From: Verrucomicrobiota bacterium
GTDB taxonomy: Bacteria > Verrucomicrobiota > Verrucomicrobiia > Limisphaerales > UBA1319
NCBI GenBank assembly: GCA_022709905.1
Contig: JAKLHY010000008.1
Span: 1-64,000, forward strand
DNA: 64,000 nt
Reading direction: 5' to 3'
The position numbers and the translations under genes were made by a program. Positions 33,767-42,170 of this stretch are shown here, piece by piece (position 1 is the first letter of the stretch; every line of letters starts with the position of its first letter). Below the pieces are notes generated by a model. It did not search any database, was not told the origin of the DNA, and was given only the letters and a program-made list of their open reading frames with translations.

Positions 33767-35208
33767 GCGCTTTTCTCGGCCGAGCTTGCGAGGTTTCGCA
33801 ACATGCCGGCGAAGATGATTTGGTGCAAGGGCCAGATGGCGTACCAATAGGCCAGCCCCCACAGTCCGATCGGATCGAACATCGCGGTTTGCCGGAGCCG
33901 CGACCCGCCATTTTCGGGTTGGACCTCGAAGTCCAACCACGCGCGGCCGGGCAGTTTCATTTCGGCGACGAGCCGCAGCCGTTCGGCGGGCTGGATCTCT
34001 TCAACCCGCCAGCAATCCAAGGGATCGCCGACATCGAGCCGCACCGGGTCGCGGCGGCCCCGTCGCATGCCAACACCGCCCATGAGGAGATCGAGCCAAC
34101 CGCGCAAGGTCCAAAGCCAGTTTGCGTAGGGCCACCCCGATGGACCGCCGATCCGCTGAACTGTTTCGAAGACTCTCGCCGGGGAAGCCGCAACGTGTAT
34201 GGCCCGGGAATCCAGCAGCCGATTGCCGAACCGCGTTCCACCCCAGGGGCGAACCTCGCCCGCGGCGGAACATGCGTCCGACCATCGCGTTTTCGCAAAA
34301 CTTGCATCCTCGTTGCGCAACGCGCGCCGCATCGCGTTTTGAACCCCCATCGGTTTGATCGAAAAGTGGCGCAGGGCCGCATCATCACGGACAACGGTCG
34401 GGTGGCGAATGCTATCAATCAGCTTGCGTCCGACCCTCGCATAGAGCGGTGTCACCAGGCCAAGCCAGAGACTGGACAGCCGGGGGGTGAGCAGAGGAAC
34501 AGGGATCATCACCCGACGGAGCCCGCGCAAGCGGGCATACTCCCGCATCAGATCGCCGTAGGAAACCTGGTCCGGACCGCCAATCTCGAAGGTGACGCTG
34601 TGGCTCAATGGATACGCGGCTGATTGACGCAGGTAATTCAGCACGTCCTCGATGGCGATGGGCTGGGCGGTGACACCCACCCAACGCGGCGTAATCATGA
34701 TGGGAAGACGCTCGACCAGGGCGCGGATCATCTCAAAGGACAAGCTTCCCGAGCCGATAATGATTGAGGCGCGGAACTCCAGCACCGGCACGCCGCTTGT
34801 CCGCAATCGATCTCCCACCTCATGCCGGCTGCGGAGGTGAGCCGACAACTCGGGCGCATCCTCACCCAAACCTCCGAGATACACAATGCGCTCGACCCCT
34901 GCCGCCTTGGCCGCAGCTCCAAAGTTGTCCGCCGCAAGCCGGTCCTGCCGCTCGAAATCGCCCGTCGCTCCCATGGAATGAACCAGATAATAGGCTGCCC
35001 CGACGCCGTTCATGGCGGATGACAGCGAAGCGGCATCCATCAGATCGCCTTGAACAACCTCGGCGCCCTCGGGCAGACGGGACACCAAACGTTCCGGTTG
35101 TCTGGCCAGACACCTCACGCTCCAGCCATCCTGCGCTAGCAACGGAATCAACCGGCCACCCACGTAGCCAGTGGCGCCCGTGACAAGGACTCTCTCTTTG
35201 GCAGCCAT
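33763..35208 (-). CDS. SDR/NAD(P)-binding protein with DUF2867 domain
   Basis: The start at 35208 (MAAKERVLVTGATGYVGGR, 481 aa) puts the Rossmann motif TGATGYVGG at the N-terminus; the frame stays open upstream but without protein-like content. Residues ~1-290 are an atypical extended SDR (VVQGDLMDAASL, GGLGEDAPELSAHLRSR, IGGPDQVSYGDLMREYA). The C-terminal ~150 residues match DUF2867 (PYANWLWTLRGWLDLLMGGVGMRRGRRDP, LRLVAEMKLPGRAWLDFEV). The function is unknown. Genes of this type often accompany LitR/CarH regulators and photolyases in light-induced clusters, as here with uvsE. Confidence 0.85.
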   Translation of the reverse strand: MAAKERVLVTGATGYVGGRLIPLLAQDGWSVRCLARQPERLVSRLPEGAEVVQGDLMDAASLSSAMNGVGAAYYLVHSMGATGDFERQDRLAADNFGAAAKAAGVERIVYLGGLGEDAPELSAHLRSRHEVGDRLRTSGVPVLEFRASIIIGSGSLSFEMIRALVERLPIMITPRWVGVTAQPIAIEDVLNYLRQSAAYPLSHSVTFEIGGPDQVSYGDLMREYARLRGLRRVMIPVPLLTPRLSSLWLGLVTPLYARVGRKLIDSIRHPTVVRDDAALRHFSIKPMGVQNAMRRALRNEDASFAKTRWSDACSAAGEVRPWGGTRFGNRLLDSRAIHVAASPARVFETVQRIGGPSGWPYANWLWTLRGWLDLLMGGVGMRRGRRDPVRLDVGDPLDCWRVEEIQPAERLRLVAEMKLPGRAWLDFEVQPENGGSRLRQTAMFDPIGLWGLAYWYAIWPLHQIIFAGMLRNLASSAEKSA

Positions 35209-35376
35209 ACTGCGGAATAGGTTCGATGAGGCCCACTCAGCGATACACAAACTCATGAATAATTGCTCCGGTTCCATGTGATAAGCAATCACCCATAACC
35301 CATCGCCAGGAATTCTCCCCATGAATCGCTCGTTTCGGAGGGCCGAGTTCCACGAGGCCCCCACAAGGAAAACATG

Positions 35377-35400
35377 GGACTCGCAGAGCTCGTCCCTCCG
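35377..35400. repeat. dispersed 24-bp repeat, second copy
   Basis: Identical over 24 bases to 19299-19322 (starts GGACTCGCAGAGCTCG, ends CCCTCCG), 16 kb away, both intergenic. It contains the palindrome GAGCTC. It lies next to the operator-like repeats but is probably an unrelated dispersed element. Confidence 0.6.
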
Positions 35401-35404
35401 AAAT

Positions 35405-35433
35405 CGTATAAAAGTTGTATAACATAAGTAAAA
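35405..35433 (-). promoter_or_regulatory. triple 11-bp direct repeat, CarH/LitR-type operator candidate
   Basis: On the minus strand three heptamers lie at exact 11-bp spacing: TTTTACT (35433-35427), TTATACA (35422-35416) and TTATACG (35411-35405). They follow the pattern T-n-n-T-A-C. CarH-type regulators bind AT-rich direct repeats with an 11-bp period and a TnnTACA-like core, one winged-helix domain per repeat. The cluster overlaps the AT-rich segment expected to hold the SDR-uvsE promoter. Confidence 0.6.
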
Positions 35434-35535
35434 TATCAAGGGCCGATGGCAAAGTTTTTCGATAGGAGAAAATCGGGCTTCTTTGAGTGAAAGTTGGGGT
35501 GCCAAGGCATTTTTCGCTTGCGGTGGAGGTTGGGC

Positions 35536-35553
35536 TGTAGAAATATTGTATAA
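35536..35553 (-). promoter_or_regulatory. two 11-bp-spaced repeats at the regulator start (autoregulation)
   Basis: On the plus strand TGTAGAA (35536-35542) and TGTATAA (35547-35553) repeat the operator core with the same 11-bp spacing, ending 3 bp before the ATG of the regulator. This suggests self-repression. The position so close to the ATG would suit a short-leader or leaderless transcript. Confidence 0.5.
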
Positions 35554-35556
35554 GAT

Positions 35557-36486
35557 ATGCCTGACGCACATCATCCGATCCAGTTGGCGGCGCGCCTGAC
35601 CGGTTTGAGTACTCATGTCATTCGGATTTGGGAGCAGCGCTACCATGCGGTCGAGCCGAAACGCACGCCGAGCAACCACCGCCTTTACTCAGACGCGGAC
35701 ATCGAGCGGCTAAGTTTGTTGCGGGACGCGACGCGTGCGGGTCACAACATCAGCCAGGTGGCGAGACTCTCCAACGACAAGCTCCGGGCGCTGGCCGCAA
35801 GCGTCTCCGGCCAGAAAATCCGGCCAGGGCGTGGAGTCGGCGGGGCGCCGGCGCCCGATGCTTGGCTGGAAGAGGCCCTGAACTGCGTGCGGTCCCTCGA
35901 TGGGCGGGCTTTGGACGACACCCTGAAGCGCGCGACGATGGCGCTGGGCGCGCAAGGAGTGCTTCATCGGCTGGTGGCTCCCTTGACACAAATCCTGGGC
36001 GATCTTTGGCGCGAAGGCGAAATCACCGCCGCCCATGAGCATTTCGCCACCGGACACATCCGCGCTTTTCTTATCAACCTGGCCAAGCCCTTTGGCGGCC
36101 GCGAAGGCGGGCCCACATTGGTGGTGGGGACGCCCGCCGGACAACTCCACGAGATGGGCGCGCTGCTAGCCGGCGCTTTGGCGGCGAACCTCGGCTGGCA
36201 GGTGACCAGTCTCGGCGCCAGTCTGCCCGCCGCGGAAATCGCCGGAGCCGCGAGACAGAAGCGGGCTCGGGCGGTTGCCTTAAGCCTGGTCTATCCCGAG
36301 GACGACGCGAGCCTGCCGGGCGAGTTGACATTGTTGCGCGATTCCTTGCCGGCGGAGACGGCGCTGGTGGTCGGTGGTCGTGCCATGCACGCTTACCGCG
36401 AGACCTTGTTGAGTCTCGGCGTGATTCTTGCGGAAGACCTGGTTCAACTCGGCTTGGCGTTGGACCGTTTACGCAAGACCGCGTGA
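35557..36486 (+). CDS. MerR-type B12-dependent photoreceptor regulator (CarH/LitR family)
   Basis: The 309-aa protein has a MerR winged helix at residues ~8-65 (IQLAARLTGLSTHVIRIWEQRYHAVEPKRTPSNHRLYSDADIERL), then a four-helix bundle and a Rossmann B12-binding domain. The light-sensing signature Wx9EH is intact: W151, E161, H162 in LWREGEITAAHEHFATGH. The cobalamin lower-ligand motif reads QLHEMG with H198; the usual acidic first residue is Gln. In this family adenosylcobalamin drives tetramer formation and DNA binding in the dark, and light breaks the Co-C bond and releases DNA. It faces the SDR-uvsE operon, giving light-induced UV repair as the likely output. Confidence 0.9.
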   Translation: MPDAHHPIQLAARLTGLSTHVIRIWEQRYHAVEPKRTPSNHRLYSDADIERLSLLRDATRAGHNISQVARLSNDKLRALAASVSGQKIRPGRGVGGAPAPDAWLEEALNCVRSLDGRALDDTLKRATMALGAQGVLHRLVAPLTQILGDLWREGEITAAHEHFATGHIRAFLINLAKPFGGREGGPTLVVGTPAGQLHEMGALLAGALAANLGWQVTSLGASLPAAEIAGAARQKRARAVALSLVYPEDDASLPGELTLLRDSLPAETALVVGGRAMHAYRETLLSLGVILAEDLVQLGLALDRLRKTA

Positions 36487-36503
36487 AAGGCGGCTTCCCA
36501 AGC

Positions 36504-36971
36504 TTACGACTTCTTCGCGCGCCGCAAACTGGCACTGCCCGTTCCCGTCACCGGATTAACCCAGCGCAATCCTTGGAACCGCACGAAGTCGGTGTCCGCC
36601 GTATGCAGCACAGCATCATGGTCCATGGCCAGGGCGGCCATCTGCGCGTCGCTCACCAGGTTTCCCGCCGTGCCTATGCTTTCGAGAAGTTCGAGCACAT
36701 TCCGGATGTGGTCAGGACCAGGAGCGAGCACTTGCACGGGAGGCTGTTCGAGCCACGAGCGCACATGCCCCGCGGCTTCCGTTGCCGTCATCGGATTCTG
36801 GAATGCTCGAGCATGGGAAGCGATGCGGACGAAACCGAAGACCACGACGTGAAGCAACCCCACCGGTTCTGTCCCGGAGAGGCAGGATTGCCACCAGCCT
36901 GCCGCCTTCGAGTGAAAGGGGGAACTGGAGTCGTAGGCGTAAAGCAGCAGGTTAATGTCGGGAATGATCAC
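36504..36971 (-). CDS. vapC: PIN-domain toxin (VapC family)
   Basis: The 155-aa PIN-domain protein starts MIIPDINLLLYAYD with the first catalytic Asp. LLHVVVFGFVRIASH stands where family members have a Glu-containing helix. NLVSDAQMAALAMDHDAVLHTADTDF supplies the further acidic residues. VapC toxins are Mg2+-dependent RNases, usually cutting tRNA or rRNA. The gene overlaps the upstream antitoxin by ATGA (36968-36971). It converges with the B12 regulator gene 17 bp away. Confidence 0.9.
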   Translation of the reverse strand: MIIPDINLLLYAYDSSSPFHSKAAGWWQSCLSGTEPVGLLHVVVFGFVRIASHARAFQNPMTATEAAGHVRSWLEQPPVQVLAPGPDHIRNVLELLESIGTAGNLVSDAQMAALAMDHDAVLHTADTDFVRFQGLRWVNPVTGTGSASLRRAKKS

Positions 36972-37240
36972 TTGGCCCCTCCGCCCTGGCCCTTTTCCAG
37001 CATGGCGTCTACTTCCAGATCGTCGGCGAGCTTGTTGAATCCGGCCGGGTCCAGCCCGGGCCGCAGCCCAAGTGGCCGGGCCTTGAGGACAAAGGGGCGG
37101 CTGACGACACGGGTCGTTGTCTGGCTGAGGCCGGCGCGGATGGCCGTATTGAGTGCCTTCTTGAAGCTGGTCCGGGAACGGTGCATGGCTTCGCGGAGCA
37201 TCCGCTCCACGTCTTGATCCAGAGTCACGGTAGTGCGCAT
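36968..37240 (-). CDS. vapB: ribbon-helix-helix antitoxin (VapB-like)
   Basis: The 90-aa protein has an N-terminal ribbon-helix-helix (MRTTVTLDQDVERMLREAMHRSRTSFKKALNTAIRAGL). A C-terminal tail (FNKLADDLEVDAMLEKGQ) probably wraps the toxin active site. It would neutralise the PIN toxin and repress its own promoter. Antitoxin-first order and a 4-nt overlap are typical of TA operons. The AT-rich stretch right upstream contains ATGATGCTACTGTATTGTGC, a plausible operator. Confidence 0.88.
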   Translation of the reverse strand: MRTTVTLDQDVERMLREAMHRSRTSFKKALNTAIRAGLSQTTTRVVSRPFVLKARPLGLRPGLDPAGFNKLADDLEVDAMLEKGQGGGAK

Positions 37241-37466
37241 AACAGCATCATGATGCTACTGTATTGTGCTGTCAAGATGCCACCTGATTCAAAGCGCCCG
37301 TTGGGCGCGACGGGACACCGAACCGCCCGTAAAGGCTCCGCCAACTGGAAACCAAGATTCAGCAGGGCACAAAGCAATTGGACGAGATGCTAAGATGAGC
37401 GGACCACGCACAAGAATCGCCGATTTGGCCTGACAAATTCGCCGACTTTCCTGTATTGGCAAAACT

Positions 37467-37841
37467 GTGAAAAGACCAATTCTAATACTGTATGTGATCG
37501 TTGGGCTCTGCGGCTCCGGAGTGCTGCTTGTCCTTCACGGACGAGCGATGAGACGCGCTGCGATACACGATGCGTATGTTCGGTTGCAGTATGTGAGGGA
37601 GTATGCGGCAGCCAACCACGGTCGGTTAACCAACTCTCTCCCTGAGGTCATGGAGGTGTTTCATTACACGAACAGTATTTGGGTTGGGGACAAGCACCTC
37701 ACCTGCATTATAGCCATGAGGTGGAAATCGAGTTCGGCTCCGGGACCGACTCTGGCCCTAACCCAAGATGGCACGGCAATTTGGTTTGAGCGTGGAAGAG
37801 AGCCCCGGATCGTCAGCTTCGATGAGAGGTGTATGAAGTAA
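37467..37841 (+). CDS. hypothetical protein with N-terminal membrane anchor
   Basis: The 124-aa product (GTG start) has one N-terminal membrane segment (ILILYVIVGLCGSGVLLVLHG) and a short exported domain resembling pilin-like or DUF-type anchored proteins (IHDAYVRLQYVREYAAANHGRLTNSLPEVME). No family was assigned. It stands alone between the toxin-antitoxin pair and the propeller genes. Codon content is a little less GC-rich than its neighbours. Confidence 0.45.
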   Translation: MKRPILILYVIVGLCGSGVLLVLHGRAMRRAAIHDAYVRLQYVREYAAANHGRLTNSLPEVMEVFHYTNSIWVGDKHLTCIIAMRWKSSSAPGPTLALTQDGTAIWFERGREPRIVSFDERCMK

Positions 37842-37997
37842 GGCAATGACGTCGTGTATGGATCCATCCCCGAAGGTGGCAAGTGACATGGAAACAATAG
37901 GCGAGACTATGGACTCGCGGCTTGATCGTCTTTCTCGTTCACTGCCAGCCAGAACTGGTCTGCATTGCGCCCACCATCGAGGGCAATATCGATGACA

Positions 37998-39131
37998 TCA
38001 TGCTCCAGAATCCATGGGTTTGCCTCGCTGACTAGACAGGATTCGCGGAAAATAAAGCCACAAGTGTCCGAGGTCGTCGTTCTCGCCGAAAACGATCTGG
38101 CCATCGCGGCCGGTTACGGCGTCTCCGAAGACATAGCCGTAACGTCGGCGTTCGAGCACGGAGACGGCCACGCCGAGGTTGGTGACTTGCTTGAGTCCGG
38201 GGTGATAACAAAACAGCTTGGCCATTTCAGCCCCGCAGAAGCCAAAGAGCCGGCCATCGTGGGTTACGGCGCTAGGACCCACAGGGGCCAGGAGGGTTCG
38301 GCCCAACGGACCTTGGAATCCACGCTCTTCGTCGAAGGAAAAGAGATGGCCGTCGGCATCGGCGGTGTAAGCCAGGCCATTGCGAGGGTCTCGCGCCCAC
38401 GAGAGAGGAGTCTTCTCCCAGGCGCCGTCTGGCAAGCGGACGGCCCGGCGCTGAATTTGCCGGGAGCCAGGATCATAGCGCCACAGGTGGCTGGGACCAT
38501 CCTGGCCAAAAACGCCGTTTTTCGAACCGGCCACAATACGACCATGACCAGGGACCTCGCCGGCGACCTGAAGCTTGCCTTCGTCCAGAGCGAGAGTGAA
38601 AAGATGCCCGGTGGTCATTCCAACCAACGTGGACCTCGATTCGGTCATGACCGCGTGAACCATCGGTTCGTTTTGGACTTTGCCATAATCCCGGAACGGG
38701 GTTCGGGAGAAACCCCATTCCTGGATGAGGTCAAAGGGCAGAGGCTGCAAGTGACCTCCGACCACGCGACCACCCTCGGGCCCATTGACACAGGCCGCGA
38801 ATCCGTTCTTGCCGCAGCAGACAGCGGCACAATGGTCGGCTCCTTCGACGATGCCACGATCGAAGACAACACCGGTAACCCCATGAAACATGGCCACAAA
38901 AAGATGGGATGCCCGTCCGCTGGTGCCCCCGTAAATGATTCCCTCGGGGGTGATATCCAAGGCGGTAATGCGGCTCTCGTCAGCAGGGATGGGCGTGCTG
39001 GCACCGGGGAAACAGGTGGGAAAGGCAACCATGGTTCCTTCCTTGACGAAGGTTCCATGGACAATCTCATCGATCAGCGCCCTGGCCTCAGGCGAGTGGA
39101 GGTTGTATTTCGTTTTTTTGGGTTCGCTCAT
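37998..39131 (-). CDS. beta-propeller-like protein
   Basis: The start at 39131 (MSEPKKTKYNLHSPEARALIDEI) gives 377 aa and leaves an 8-nt gap to the upstream propeller gene. Repeated motifs such as ITALDITPEGIIYGGTSG, HAVMTESRSTLVGMTTGHLFTL, SHLWRYDPGSRQIQRRAV, GLAYTADADGHLFSFD and GRLFGFCGAEMAKLFCY mark a seven-bladed propeller of the kind that sums signals or binds polysaccharide. No signal peptide is seen, unlike its partner. The C-terminal ~12 residues look non-native; a late frameshift is possible. Confidence 0.65.
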   Translation of the reverse strand: MSEPKKTKYNLHSPEARALIDEIVHGTFVKEGTMVAFPTCFPGASTPIPADESRITALDITPEGIIYGGTSGRASHLFVAMFHGVTGVVFDRGIVEGADHCAAVCCGKNGFAACVNGPEGGRVVGGHLQPLPFDLIQEWGFSRTPFRDYGKVQNEPMVHAVMTESRSTLVGMTTGHLFTLALDEGKLQVAGEVPGHGRIVAGSKNGVFGQDGPSHLWRYDPGSRQIQRRAVRLPDGAWEKTPLSWARDPRNGLAYTADADGHLFSFDEERGFQGPLGRTLLAPVGPSAVTHDGRLFGFCGAEMAKLFCYHPGLKQVTNLGVAVSVLERRRYGYVFGDAVTGRDGQIVFGENDDLGHLWLYFPRILSSQRGKPMDSGA

Positions 39132-39139
39132 GGTTTGAA

Positions 39140-40492
39140 TCATCCCCACATCCGAAGGGGCAGGTGCGCATTGACCTTTCGCCGATGGGCCGGCACCTGG
39201 ACTTTAAAGATGCCCACGGGTTTCACCCCGACGCTGCCGAAGAACAAGTCGCCATGGTGATCCACAGCGCCGCGCGAGACATATTGAGCGGGATCTTTTG
39301 GATGCTGGAGAATTGCCACTTGTTGCCGTTCCAGCGTGACGGGATCGAGCCGCCAGACCACGCCTTCTCGATCGGGTCCGTTTGCTGGCATGGGTTGATA
39401 AACCGGATCCCGCCAGCGCGAGGCCACGTAATACAGTTGGCCATCCCCGCCGAAAACAAGCCCGCCACAATGGTCCACGAATGTATCTTTCGAGAGGGTG
39501 GGATCGCGCTTTTGAGTCGTGGGCCCCAGGTCTTCGACGCGCGGCCATTCGCCATCGTTGGGCCAGATGCGCATAAGCCTCGAGTTGGCGATCCAGGTCA
39601 CCGCGTAGACGCATTCTCCGTCAGGCGACGGCGCTACGTCGTAGAACACACTGTGCCAGCCGGTTTGGAATTCGGGATTGTGCGGGAGGACAAAAGGCGA
39701 ACGTTCGAGCCGGTCCTTTTCAGGATCGTAGCGGACCAGATGTCCATAATCGTCCGTGGTCCAGACGCGATGTTTGCGATCGAGAAACAGGGTTTGCGCG
39801 TTAATCGAGCCGATGCGGCCGACGTCCCGCCGGGTTCGGGTTTTCGTATCGAAGATAATGAAGTGATCCCGAGGGTAACTTAACGCGTAGAGCCGATGGC
39901 GTTCCTCATCGTGCAGAAGACAACGGCAGCCTTCCTTTGGAATGAGAGTTTTCCACCAAAGAACCCGATCGGTTTTGGTGTCGAAGGCCAGGAGGGCGCT
40001 GCCGCGAAAACAGCGCTTGGGATCATGCCAGGAGAGCCACGGCGAATAGGCGGGCTGATCGATGGGTGGCCCCGAGAGATGGGTCGCCATGAACAGGATC
40101 CCATCGGCCACCGAGGGGGCGAAGCTGTAATGGATCTTGCATTGGGTCGCTCGGCCCGAATCCGCGGGGTCATCCACCATCTCATCCAGCGAGAATAGAT
40201 AGTCGAGGGCATCGTTCTTTTCGTTGTAGCGAACCAGCTTGACCACTCCTCCGGGCACGCCTTCGGCACAGGCGGCCGCGTAGATCCTGCCATCCGGCCC
40301 CACTGACAATGACCAGCACGTATCCGCATCCGGATGGCCTGTGAACGGATACCACGTCGGGACATAAACCTCCGCCCCCGGTTGTTCGGGAGGCTCTGCG
40401 GCGTTTACCGTTGCGCCCAAGGTCGGCAGCAAACACCAAGCCGCCGCAGTTTGCGCCCCGCCTTTCAAAAACTGGCGTCGTCTGAGTTTCAT
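39140..40492 (-). CDS. Tat-exported beta-propeller protein
   Basis: The 450-aa protein opens with a Tat signal (RRRQFLKGGAQTAAAWCLLP). Blades have the pattern W/C-SLSVGPDGRIYAAAC, GSALLAFDTKTDRVLWWK, RLYALSYPRDHFIIFDTKTR, VWTTDDYGHLVRYDPEKDRL and YYVASRW. It is a periplasmic propeller paired with the gene that follows. The DegT-family gene lies 73 bp upstream in the same direction. No catalytic motif was recognised; lyase-like or binding roles are both possible. Confidence 0.75.
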   Translation of the reverse strand: MKLRRRQFLKGGAQTAAAWCLLPTLGATVNAAEPPEQPGAEVYVPTWYPFTGHPDADTCWSLSVGPDGRIYAAACAEGVPGGVVKLVRYNEKNDALDYLFSLDEMVDDPADSGRATQCKIHYSFAPSVADGILFMATHLSGPPIDQPAYSPWLSWHDPKRCFRGSALLAFDTKTDRVLWWKTLIPKEGCRCLLHDEERHRLYALSYPRDHFIIFDTKTRTRRDVGRIGSINAQTLFLDRKHRVWTTDDYGHLVRYDPEKDRLERSPFVLPHNPEFQTGWHSVFYDVAPSPDGECVYAVTWIANSRLMRIWPNDGEWPRVEDLGPTTQKRDPTLSKDTFVDHCGGLVFGGDGQLYYVASRWRDPVYQPMPANGPDREGVVWRLDPVTLERQQVAILQHPKDPAQYVSRGAVDHHGDLFFGSVGVKPVGIFKVQVPAHRRKVNAHLPLRMWG

Positions 40493-40565
40493 GGGAACCC
40501 CTCAGTTTATATCTCAAATCCACATCAGGGTCGAGCGCAAATCCTGAATCGCTAATAGACGTCAA

Positions 40566-41930
40566 TCAACGCGATCCATTGAGGGCGAGGTAGACTTTGC
40601 GGATGGCTTTGATGATATCCCGGATATCGTTGTCGCCGAACTTGGGATCCATAATCACACCTCCGGCGCGGCTCAGAATGTCGATCGTGCGGGGGCAGCA
40701 TTGGCGGCCATATTGGATGGCGCGGCCTCGAGGGCTCTGGAACGACGGCCAGGCCGGATGGACAGTGGCCTTTTGCTCAATCCGTTCGGCAATCGGGAGG
40801 ATCACGGAACCGCCCGGCCCCGAGGCCGGGATTCCTTCCGCCTTCATCGCCCCAAGGAACTTGTCACGGCGCTGCTGGGTGCTCCAATCGAGGAAAACCC
40901 CAACTCCCAGGTCTCCTTCGAGATCCGGGGATTTGCGGAGTTTGAGTCCGGGGAGGTCGGCGATGGCCTCGCGGACTTTGCGGGCATTGGCACGAAGGCC
41001 CTGGCAGATGGCCTCCAGCTTTTTGAGTTGCCCGCGGAGGACCGCGCCGGTGAATTCGTTCATGCGGAAATTGCAGGCGGCGAACGCCGACAGGAGTCCT
41101 CCGCCCAGCGCTTCGGTGTAGGGCGTGTGAAGTGTCCCAAAATCGTGAAAACGAAAGGCGCGCTCGAAAAGTTTTGGATCACTGGTGATGACGGCTCCGC
41201 CTTCTCCCGCAGTGATGGTTTTGCTGAGCTGAAAACTGTTGATTCCGATATCGCCAATGGTGCCCACGTACTTGCCTTTGTAACGTCCGCCGGCGCACTG
41301 GGCGCAATCCTCCAGCACCCGGAGGTTGTGCTTTCGCGCAATCTCGAGGATGGGATCCATATCGCATGGGCATCCTTGGAGGTGGACCGCCATGATGACC
41401 TTGGTTTGAGGCGTGATCTTTTGTTCGATGTCGGCTGGATCGATGTCAAACGAGTCGTCGATTTCAGCAAAGACGGGCAGCGCGCCGGAAAGCACAATGG
41501 CGTCATAGCAGGCATACCAGGTCCACGCGGGGAGAATCACCTCGTCGCCCGGTCCGACCTCCAATGCGGCCATGGCGCTGTAGAGCGCGGCGGTCCCGGA
41601 GGTTACTCCGAGCGCGAACTTCGCGCCAACATGGGCTGCGTATTCCTTCTCGAATGCGAGAACCTTCGATGACGGCCCTCTCGACCAGCGGAAAGGGACC
41701 TTCGACTCTAGGACATCGAGGAGTTCCTGTTTCTCAATGTCGTCGTAAAACTGCGGCCCATAGGGACGAGCGCTGAGGGGAGTTGGCCGCACCGGCTCCC
41801 CGCCATCCAAGGCGAGCCTCTGTTCTGCTCCGTTGGCAAGGCTTCGAAGACCAACTCCGGAGCCCATGAGAATGGAAGCGGTTCCGACGGTTTCAAGGAA
41901 CTTACGACGGTTCGTGATTGGCGCTTTCAT
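40566..41930 (-). CDS. Tat-exported DegT/DnrJ/EryC1/StrS aminotransferase-family protein
   Basis: The 454-aa protein has a Tat-type leader (NRRKFLETVGTASILMGSGVG) in front of a full DegT/StrS PLP fold: GVTSGTAALYSAM, GDEVILPAWTWYA, VLEDCAQCAGGRYKGK, and the PLP lysine in NSFQLSKTITAGEGGAV. Family members transaminate keto-sugars or scyllo-inosose. Export of a PLP aminotransferase is unusual since its amino donors and sugar nucleotides are cytoplasmic. In this phylum such leaders occur on many cytoplasmic-type folds. The two downstream propellers may be co-transcribed. Confidence 0.88.
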   Translation of the reverse strand: MKAPITNRRKFLETVGTASILMGSGVGLRSLANGAEQRLALDGGEPVRPTPLSARPYGPQFYDDIEKQELLDVLESKVPFRWSRGPSSKVLAFEKEYAAHVGAKFALGVTSGTAALYSAMAALEVGPGDEVILPAWTWYACYDAIVLSGALPVFAEIDDSFDIDPADIEQKITPQTKVIMAVHLQGCPCDMDPILEIARKHNLRVLEDCAQCAGGRYKGKYVGTIGDIGINSFQLSKTITAGEGGAVITSDPKLFERAFRFHDFGTLHTPYTEALGGGLLSAFAACNFRMNEFTGAVLRGQLKKLEAICQGLRANARKVREAIADLPGLKLRKSPDLEGDLGVGVFLDWSTQQRRDKFLGAMKAEGIPASGPGGSVILPIAERIEQKATVHPAWPSFQSPRGRAIQYGRQCCPRTIDILSRAGGVIMDPKFGDNDIRDIIKAIRKVYLALNGSR

Positions 41931-42170
41931 GGCTGATTAACCGCACCCTACGCCGATGATTCCATGGGTCAATACAAGAGAATTCGAAACGGGGAACGAT
42001 CGGCGCGCGGAATTCATTCCGCAGAGCGATTCTACCAACAGAATTCCTCCGCTATCGTTCGTGCCTGCGGGTCTTCATTCGGTCAGTTGGTTTTTCTGCG
42101 GTTCAAGGATTGTGATTGTGGTTTTGGGTTGACAATCAGGGAATTGAAAGTGTGTTTTGAACCAGAGTCC

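Larger units (their letters stand above)
35209..35556. promoter_or_regulatory. divergent promoter region between SDR-uvsE operon and B12 regulator
   Basis: This 348-bp gap separates the divergent SDR operon and the MerR/B12 regulator. It holds an AT-rich core (35401-35440), the dispersed 24-mer at 35377-35400 and two clusters of TGTA-type repeats listed separately. No gene was seen. The AT-rich core lies about 200 bp from the SDR start, so either the transcript has a long leader or the true start is further upstream. Confidence 0.6.
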
